64,000 nt of DNA from Actinoplanes campanulatus (GTDB lineage: Bacteria; Actinomycetota; Actinomycetes; Mycobacteriales; Micromonosporaceae): contig NZ_BMPW01000019.1 of assembly GCF_014647795.1 (NCBI RefSeq), forward strand, positions 62,001 through 126,000, given 5' to 3'. The position numbers and the translations under genes are program-made. Shown here piece after piece: positions 58,782 to 64,000 of the stretch (position 1 is its first letter; each line of letters opens with the position of its first letter). The notes under the pieces are model-generated. The model worked only from the letters and a program-made list of their open reading frames with translations, was not told the origin of the DNA and did no database searches.

Positions 58782-59660
58782 TCAACGCATGGCGGCCTCC
58801 CCGATCGCGGCGTCTGCGGTACGAAGCAGTTCCCGGGACATGTCGTCGAGGCCGGTTTTCAGCTCGTCGGCGAGTTGGGACCGTTCGAGCGGGGAGAGCG
58901 TCTCCAGTGCGTGGTGGTGCAGTCCGGTGGCCAGGAACAAGCCGGCGAGCAGCAGTTGCATGCGGCTGAGACCGCGACCACTCTGCACGGCAATACGGAC
59001 GCGGCTTGCCGGCGTTCCCGCGACGACGGAGTCTCGGGGTACGTAGCGCACGGTTGACCCGCCTACCCAGCGGCGGCGTTCCTGCCGTTGCGCCAAGCCG
59101 GTGCGGGTCAGCCTGTCGACAACGAGGGTCTCAGCGCGCCGATCGTAGGCCAGGTACGACATCCACTTGCGTAGGTCGTGACCCCGTTTGCGGTGCCGGG
59201 TGTGCTCGGGCGGCGCGGCGTTCTGGTACCTACTGCCGGGGGTGGGTGGCCATGGCGAGGTGGCGGCTGGCTGTGTCGGCCAGGCTCGGGTGTCGAATGC
59301 TTGAGTCGGCCAGTCCGCGCCATGATGCGGTGGGTATGGCGGTTCCCAGCCGGCATGTGGGTCGACCGGTGCGCGAGGCCGTGGTGTCGCCGAAGCGGTG
59401 GTGGGTGGCCAGCTGGCTTCTTCAGCCGCCATCTTGTCCAGCAGGGGCCGCAGCGCCGGGTCGTCGCAATTGCTGCCGTCGGCGCGGAAGATTTCGCCTT
59501 CACGGACCTCCAGGCAGTTGTTGTGGATCAGTTCGCCGAGCATGCCGGTGGCGAGGCCGACCCCGAGTGACCACTCTCCGATGCGTGGTTTGCCGTCGAG
59601 GCTGTCGTGCGCCGCGAGCCACAGACAGTCGGTGAGCCGTTGGGGCTCCACTGACGACAT
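58782..59660 (-). CDS. GPP34/GOLPH3-like phosphoinositide-binding-type protein (292 aa)
   Basis: Residues about 10-60 (DCLWLAAHDSLDGKPRIGEW, GLATGMLGELIHNNCLEVRE) match the start of the GPP34 (GOLPH3/VPS74) family: LW-LA-D, K and G-A-LLEL. The C-terminal half fits as well, with LAYDRRAETLVVDRLTRTGL, SVVAGTPASRVRIAVQ and LLAGLFLATGLHHHAL. A Pro/Trp-rich insert (about 90-150) is unusual. In eukaryotes the fold binds PI4P; in actinobacteria its role is unknown, though it is common there. ATG at 59660 with GGGGAG upstream. Confidence 0.8.
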   Translation of the reverse strand: MSSVEPQRLTDCLWLAAHDSLDGKPRIGEWSLGVGLATGMLGELIHNNCLEVREGEIFRADGSNCDDPALRPLLDKMAAEEASWPPTTASATPRPRAPVDPHAGWEPPYPPHHGADWPTQAFDTRAWPTQPAATSPWPPTPGSRYQNAAPPEHTRHRKRGHDLRKWMSYLAYDRRAETLVVDRLTRTGLAQRQERRRWVGGSTVRYVPRDSVVAGTPASRVRIAVQSGRGLSRMQLLLAGLFLATGLHHHALETLSPLERSQLADELKTGLDDMSRELLRTADAAIGEAAMR

Positions 59661-60445
59661 GATGAATCTCTCCCCACGAATGCAGAAATGGCAGTTAGCG
59701 GGCTCACGCCTCGCCTCGGTGACGGCCCGAGCTCGTCACGTTGGGACGGTGTGGCAGAGGTGGGCGGGCACGCCGCCAACCGCGGCACCAGTGAATCGGC
59801 GTGCCCGCACCTCTTGGCCAGCTCCACGAAGGAGCCGGGGCATGAACAGGCCCGAGGGCCGATGTTGCAGTGGCGCACCGTGTGCCGTGAGCGCAGCGAC
59901 GGGCCCGACCTCCCGCCCATACGGGTATGGGCGAGTGCGGGCCGCGCTGTCAGCACAGGGAGGTCGGCGACGTCTGACCGGGGTATACGTCGTCAACCAG
60001 GATCTTCTGCTCCCCATGCCTCCGCGGCATACGACGGTACGGCGCTGGAAGAGCGCTTCACCGCGGAAGGGAAACACGAGTGTCCTTTCAATAGGACGGT
60101 GCCGGTCGGACAATGTGCGCTTCGGGGTTGCCCTTACGTCAGCGTCCGTGGACCGATGAAGTTCGTCGGGTTCAAGGAGTGAGGGTCGCTCTCTCACTCG
60201 GAGTCGTCAGCGGCGCTGAACATAATCGCGCTGAATTCTTCCAAGCGCATTTAAGGATCACAGTCGCATCGACTATAGGAAATACCAGAACGAGGTGCAT
60301 CCACGATGCCAGATCAACATCCATACTGCCTTGAGCAGCTATTTAACGAAGCCGAAACCCGCCTCGGTTGCGGCTCCGCTGGGCACGGGCGTCTCACTCG
60401 TGGAGCCTCACCTCGCTCTCTCCACTCGCGCGCTCGTCCAAAAAT
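59661..60445. other. gene-poor interval
   Basis: No gene is supported over about 785 bp. It contains a 12-bp inverted repeat (GCGGGCACGCCG, 59764-59808) and an A+T-rich stretch at about 60.2-60.36 kb. One frame ending near 60182 carries KHECPFNRTVPVGQCALRGC but has no convincing beginning. Confidence 0.45.
59764..59808. repeat. 12-bp inverted repeat upstream of the GPP34 gene
   Basis: GCGGGCACGCCG and CGGCGTGCCCGC separated by 21 bp, about 105-150 bp upstream of the start at 59660. It may be an operator or leader hairpin. Confidence 0.55.
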
Positions 60446-60471
60446 GACCGCCGGGTGGAGGCCCGGCGGTC
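60446..60471 (-). terminator. intrinsic terminator downstream of the fused methyltransferase gene
   Basis: Minus-strand GACCGCCGGG and CCCGGCGGTC with a six-base loop, followed by ATTTTT. A T-tract makes this the most classical terminator in the window. It lies about 215 bp downstream of the stop at 60686. Confidence 0.75.
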
Positions 60472-60685
60472 TCAGGCTTGCTACTGGCGCTGGCGGCCAT
60501 AGGTAAATCGCGACGAAGTGGCGGCATGCAGATGATTAACCCCAAGCCCAGAATGTAAGAAACCCGAAGGACTCCTCATTTGCGCGAGGACTATCCGCGC
60601 CTGGAAGATGCGCTTGAGGTGCGTCTATCAGGGCGCCGAGGAGGGAGGCGCATCATTATCGCTGTGCCGGACCGGGTACACGTCG

Positions 60686-62143
60686 CTACGGAGCTGGCCG
60701 TGGCCGGAGGTGCCCCACCATGCCGTAGAGGCCTACGTGCCGAGCCGAAGGCCGCTTGGCCGGCTCGTCGACTGGGCGCCAGTCGCTGACGGCGACGAGC
60801 CCCGGCTCCAGGATGTGCAGTCCGGCGCCGAGGGACGCGATCTGCTCTCTCGTGCGGGTACGTATGTCGATGTCGCCTGAGGCGTACATCCTCTCGTAGA
60901 CGGCGGCTTCTTCGGGGGACAGGAAGTCGTGTGTGCCATGCGAGATGATCAGGAAGCTGCCCGGGGCAGCCGCGTCCACAAGGGCACGGACCGCCCGCTG
61001 TGCCTCGGCCAGTTCGGGAACGTAGTGCAGCACCGCTGCCAGCACGATGCCCAGCGGTTCGCGTGGGTTGAGGATGGCCTCGAAGTCCGGGTGTTGCAGA
61101 ATCTGTTCGGGACGACGCAGGTCCGCCTCGAGGTAGGCGGTGCGCCCGGCCCGGCTTCCGACGGTCAAGGCTCGGGAGTGCGTTCCGACGACCGGGTCGT
61201 TGTCGACGTAGAGCACCCGGGCGTTCGGCGTGATCCGCTGCGCGATCTCGTGGGTGTTGCCGGGAGCCGGCAAGCCGGTTCCGATGTCCAGGAACTGGCG
61301 CACACCGGCCTGAGCGACCGCGCGGACCGCCCGGCTCAGGAAGGCGCGGTTCGCCAGCGCCGCTGTCCTCACCCAGGGGAACTGCTGCGCGAACGCGTCA
61401 CCGGATTCGCGATCGGCGGAGAAGTTGTCCTTGCCACCGAGCCAGTAGTCGTATCGGCGGGCAGAATGCGGCCTGCTCACGTCCAGCCCGCTCGGCTTCC
61501 ACGGCCGTAGTGGTGACTGCCCGCCATCCCTGTCCTCGGGCACCGTACTGGTATCGGTCCCTGCGGTCGTTGCTGAACCGGTCCGCGCCGCCGGGATACG
61601 CCGTAGCTGGGCGGTGTCGGCATCGCCGGTGTCACGGTACTGGCGGTGACCGGGTTCACCGCTGAGCAGTGCGTCCTGCCGACGGCCGGGGGATGATCGA
61701 GCGTCGGCCTGCTCGCTTGGAGTCCCGCGGTCGGGTTGTGCCTCGTCGTTGAGCACCGGTTCCAACACCCGTGCACGGTAGAAGCCGAGGTCGGCGTCGG
61801 ACGCGACGTTGAAGAACGCGCGGAAGGCGGCACGTCGGTACTTCGACGGCCAGAAGACCTCGCCGCGTTCGTATCGGCCGAGCTCGCGTTCGTCGAGGAA
61901 ACCGCCGTTGACCACCGCGAGGTCCACGCCTGGGAACAGCCCGGTCATGATCTTGTTGACGGCGGCGACGACTTCCGGCCGCTGGATGCGCGCGGGCCGG
62001 CCGTCGGGAAGTGATTCGGTCGCGGAGGCCATGCGCAGCAGCCGCCCCACCAGCTTTTGATTCGGCTTGGCTTTGACCTTCCCCGTACCCGCGGCATCCG
62101 GGCGTGCCTGGGCGGGGTAAGTGACGGCGGTCTGGGTCGGCAT
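60686..62143 (-). CDS. DUF574 methyltransferase with N-terminal regulator-like domain (485 aa)
   Basis: The ATG at 62143 has GAGGA upstream. Residues about 28-125 (KLVGRLLRMASATESLPDGR, VNKIMTGLFPGVDLAVVNGG, ELGRYERGEVFWPSKYRRAA, SDADLGFYRARV) look like the degenerate XRE-type regulator domain of actinomycetes, where a helix pair ends in WPSxYRxAFRxxF and DAxLGF. After a disordered linker (about 135-215), a full DUF574 methyltransferase follows: ARRYDYWLGGKDNFSADRES, FLDIGTGLPAPGNTHE, VLYVDNDPVVGTHSRALTVG, LGIVLAAVLHYVPELAEAQR and APGSFLIISHGT. This fusion would link DNA binding to methyl transfer. Substrate unknown. Confidence 0.8.
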   Translation of the reverse strand: MPTQTAVTYPAQARPDAAGTGKVKAKPNQKLVGRLLRMASATESLPDGRPARIQRPEVVAAVNKIMTGLFPGVDLAVVNGGFLDERELGRYERGEVFWPSKYRRAAFRAFFNVASDADLGFYRARVLEPVLNDEAQPDRGTPSEQADARSSPGRRQDALLSGEPGHRQYRDTGDADTAQLRRIPAARTGSATTAGTDTSTVPEDRDGGQSPLRPWKPSGLDVSRPHSARRYDYWLGGKDNFSADRESGDAFAQQFPWVRTAALANRAFLSRAVRAVAQAGVRQFLDIGTGLPAPGNTHEIAQRITPNARVLYVDNDPVVGTHSRALTVGSRAGRTAYLEADLRRPEQILQHPDFEAILNPREPLGIVLAAVLHYVPELAEAQRAVRALVDAAAPGSFLIISHGTHDFLSPEEAAVYERMYASGDIDIRTRTREQIASLGAGLHILEPGLVAVSDWRPVDEPAKRPSARHVGLYGMVGHLRPRPAP

Positions 62144-62392
62144 GGTGTTTCCTCGTCTCCCACCAGCGTGGTGGGCTGAATCGCTCCGTCGCGCAGGCAT
62201 GCGATGAACAAGGTCTTGTGGCGGCGCTGTCAGCTGCTCGCCGACTCGGAATGGCTGTGAGTCGTGGTTGCTTAGCCCGATGATTGCGGTGGGGCAACGT
62301 ACCTTCCGCGGGCGGCACAGAGACCGGATCTCGTGTCCAGACTGGTAACTGGGTTGACGCCGAGCATCGGCTTGTCGTCTGCGGCTGCGCTG

Positions 62393-62785
62393 CTATCGGC
62401 CTGGTGAGGGCGTCGCCAGCGCGTGAAGCAGTGTTTCCACTTCGTCGCCGTGAGTTCCCCGGCAGACAGCACACAGGTAGTCCAGACAGTCGGCTGGTTT
62501 CACGGTCGACGGCCGGTACAGGTGGTCCCCGAAGGCGATGGGCTCGACCACGATGTACGGCATGATCTCTGCGATCCCGAGGACGTCCAGCAATCCCTCG
62601 GGTACCATCCCGCCGAAGCAGAAGTGCAGCTCATGTGTGGGGAAGCTCGTGAATGCCCCGTCGATCGGGATTGCTGGGCGGTTACCTCCCTCGAGGCAGT
62701 GTGGCGCGTGGAACACCACGCCCGGCGGGTAGTGCCGGCGCTCGCCTGTCGTGCTGGCCGGTGTGCCGGCCGGCAGCTCGCTCAT
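62393..62785 (-). CDS. hypothetical protein (130 aa)
   Basis: ATG at 62785 with GGAGG upstream. The product reads MSELPAGTPASTTGERRHYP and then VVFHAPHCLEGGNRPAIPID, VPEGLLDVLGIAEIMPYIVV and DCLDYLCAVCRGTHGDEVET. Cys-rich LCAVCRG and HCLEGG could bind metal. It lies between two DUF574 methyltransferase genes, 50 bp downstream of one, so it may be co-transcribed. No family recognised. Confidence 0.65.
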   Translation of the reverse strand: MSELPAGTPASTTGERRHYPPGVVFHAPHCLEGGNRPAIPIDGAFTSFPTHELHFCFGGMVPEGLLDVLGIAEIMPYIVVEPIAFGDHLYRPSTVKPADCLDYLCAVCRGTHGDEVETLLHALATPSPGR

Positions 62786-62836
62786 CGCCTCCTCCTTCTC
62801 CTTGCTCGCCGCCCGAAGGCCGCTTCGCGGTAGGTG

Positions 62837-63664
62837 TCATGGCTTGCGGGCCAGGCCGGCCCAGTAGTACGCGGCTTGCGGCTCATCGACAGGGCCATCG
62901 GGCTGCCACGCCGACACGGGCACCAACCCCGGCTCCACGAGTTCCCAATCACCGAAGAACCGGGCCACCTCCTGCCGGTTGCGGACGACCAACGTCATCC
63001 CGGCACCGGTGGCCGCCGCAACCGCAGCGTCAACTTCGGCCGCGTTGAAATCCGCGGTCGGGTGGGTGATCGCCAGGAAGCTACCCGAGGGAGCCGCGTC
63101 ACGTAGCTCGGCGACCCGAGCCCAGGGATCCTCGGTATCAGCGAGCAGCATCAGCACTGCGATCAGGGTCAACCCGATCGGCTCGGTCAGATCGAGGGTG
63201 TCCTTGACCACCGGGCTGTCCAGAATCGACTGCGATTCGCGCAGGTCAGCGGCAAGGTATTCGCAGCGCCCTTGGTCGGTGCTGAGCATCAGAGCACGAG
63301 CGTGCACGAGCACGAGCGGGTCGTTGTCGACGTACACGACGCGGGTCTGCGGGTTGACCTGTTGCGCGACCTGATGCAGGTTCGGCTCCGTCGGAATGCC
63401 GGTACCGATGTCCAGGAACTGCCGAACGCCCGCACCCGCAAGGTGACGCACTACCCGGTGGACGAACTTGCGGTTCTCGCCGGCCATGTAACGCATGCCG
63501 GGAATCGCCGCGATCATCGCCTCGCCGACTTCTCGGTCGACGGCGAAGTTGTCCTTGCCGCCCAGCCAGTAGTCGTAGATCCGGGCGGAGTGCGGCGCGT
63601 CGCTCTTGAAGGTCGGCGGATGGCGATCCGCCGTCGAGGTTCCGGACCCGTGATCGAGGTTCAT
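62837..63664 (-). CDS. SAM-dependent methyltransferase, SAV2177/DUF574 family (275 aa)
   Basis: This is the minimal member, of typical family length: ARIYDYWLGGKDNFAVDREV, ENRKFVHRVVRHLAGAGVRQ, FLDIGTGIPTEPNLHQ (SAM loop), VVYVDNDPLVLVHARALMLS, IGLTLIAVLMLLADTE and SGSFLAITHPTADF. The ATG at 63664 has a weak ribosome site. It heads the transcript that includes the 130-aa gene. Predicted class I methyltransferase, unknown substrate. Closer to the catalytic half of the 485-aa copy than to the 48389-49411 copy (YDYWLGGKDNF is shared). Confidence 0.88.
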   Translation of the reverse strand: MNLDHGSGTSTADRHPPTFKSDAPHSARIYDYWLGGKDNFAVDREVGEAMIAAIPGMRYMAGENRKFVHRVVRHLAGAGVRQFLDIGTGIPTEPNLHQVAQQVNPQTRVVYVDNDPLVLVHARALMLSTDQGRCEYLAADLRESQSILDSPVVKDTLDLTEPIGLTLIAVLMLLADTEDPWARVAELRDAAPSGSFLAITHPTADFNAAEVDAAVAAATGAGMTLVVRNRQEVARFFGDWELVEPGLVPVSAWQPDGPVDEPQAAYYWAGLARKP

Positions 63665-64000
63665 ACCAGCACCGTCTCGCCGATAGGTCCGCTCCGGGAA
63701 CGCTGGCTGGATACTGCTGGCGCCCGCCGGCGATCGATGCGGGTGGCACGGCCCGGCAGTGGCGCTGCCGCGTTCACAGTGCCCTCCGCACCGGCTTACA
63801 GGCCGTACTGACGGCGCCAGCGGTGTCACGACCAGCGCAACCGACAGGGCCCTGCCCGGCGAAGGCATTCACGGGAACACGCACGGCACTGGAGTCGGCT
63901 GTACGGAGCATCGGCTGGACGGTTGCCGATCCACGACCGAGAGGGGCCGGATCGCCGTACGGACGATATCCGCACCGTACGGCCACGGCCGTGACAGCAT
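63665..64000. other. gene-free right end of the window
   Basis: No protein-like frame in the last 336 bp. It must contain the promoter of the methyltransferase gene. A GCCGTACGG/CCGTACGGC inverted repeat occurs near 63.95-63.98 kb. Confidence 0.4.

Noticed and set aside
60340-60420. A GGCTCC...GGAGCC pairing suspected to be a tRNA
   Set aside because: No T-arm or anticodon-arm consensus, and spacing does not fit a tRNA.
60306-60506. A plus-strand frame starting MPDQHPYCLEQLFNEAE in an A+T-rich stretch
   Set aside because: The start is plausible, but after about 17 residues the frame becomes Arg/Gly-rich and runs through an intrinsic terminator, so it is not supported.

Overview
The window reads as high-GC actinobacterial DNA. 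Indicators are strong G/C third positions, GGAGG-type ribosome sites, frequent GTG/TTG starts and three SAV2177/DUF574-type methyltransferases. A Micromonosporaceae (Actinoplanes-like) replicon is my best guess, but no taxonomic marker is present. About 9.7-44 kb looks like the backbone of a conjugative plasmid or integrative element, and the flanks look like ordinary accessory or host genes. No rRNA, tRNA, CRISPR array, transposase or integrase was recognised.

Layout. 1-4 kb: a MarR regulator cut by the window edge, a small acidic protein, a GNAT acetyltransferase and a Schlafen/AlbA_2 ATP-binding-type protein. 4.4-9.7 kb (minus): a DUF3800-like protein and a large MobF (TrwC/TraI) relaxase-helicase. 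9.74-9.95 kb: an AT-richer intergenic segment with direct repeats and a hairpin, proposed as oriT, followed by a divergent coiled-coil gene. 10.4-44 kb: a run of minus-strand genes all pointing towards that putative oriT. They include two SSB-like OB-fold proteins, a Prim-Pol, a ParB-like protein, two DprA-like proteins, two DUF4192 proteins (one broken by a 23-bp tandem duplication), a GHKL ATPase fused to an HExxH protease-like region, a PP-loop protein, an FAD monooxygenase, a diguanylate cyclase, a DUF932-like protein and many small hypotheticals. 44.8-48.3 kb (plus): two small secreted proteins sharing an upstream element, then an orphan HypX. 48.4-63.7 kb (minus): three DUF574 methyltransferases, secreted and lipoproteins, an I36-type inhibitor, MFS and APC transporters, small HTH proteins, a second GNAT and a GPP34 protein.

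Most interesting signal. Six copies of one imperfect hairpin lie on the same strand of the backbone; five of them sit 119-154 nt upstream of start codons. The arms read ACATCTTGG and CCAAGATC, flanked by covarying pairs, with an invariant C-C opposition inside the stem. They precede an SSB, a DUF932-like gene, an FAD monooxygenase and hypotheticals. A seventh, divergent hairpin with the same loop octamer precedes the ParB-like gene. This is either an undescribed leader RNA or, because the controlled genes face oriT, a candidate Frpo/ssi-like single-stranded promoter used when the transferred strand enters a recipient. Both readings are inference.

How the genes may work together: the relaxase would nick at oriT and unwind DNA. 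The co-oriented region would then supply single-strand coating (SSBs), priming (Prim-Pol), RecA-loading-like functions (DprA) and partitioning (ParB) in the recipient. Conjugative transport genes must lie outside the window.
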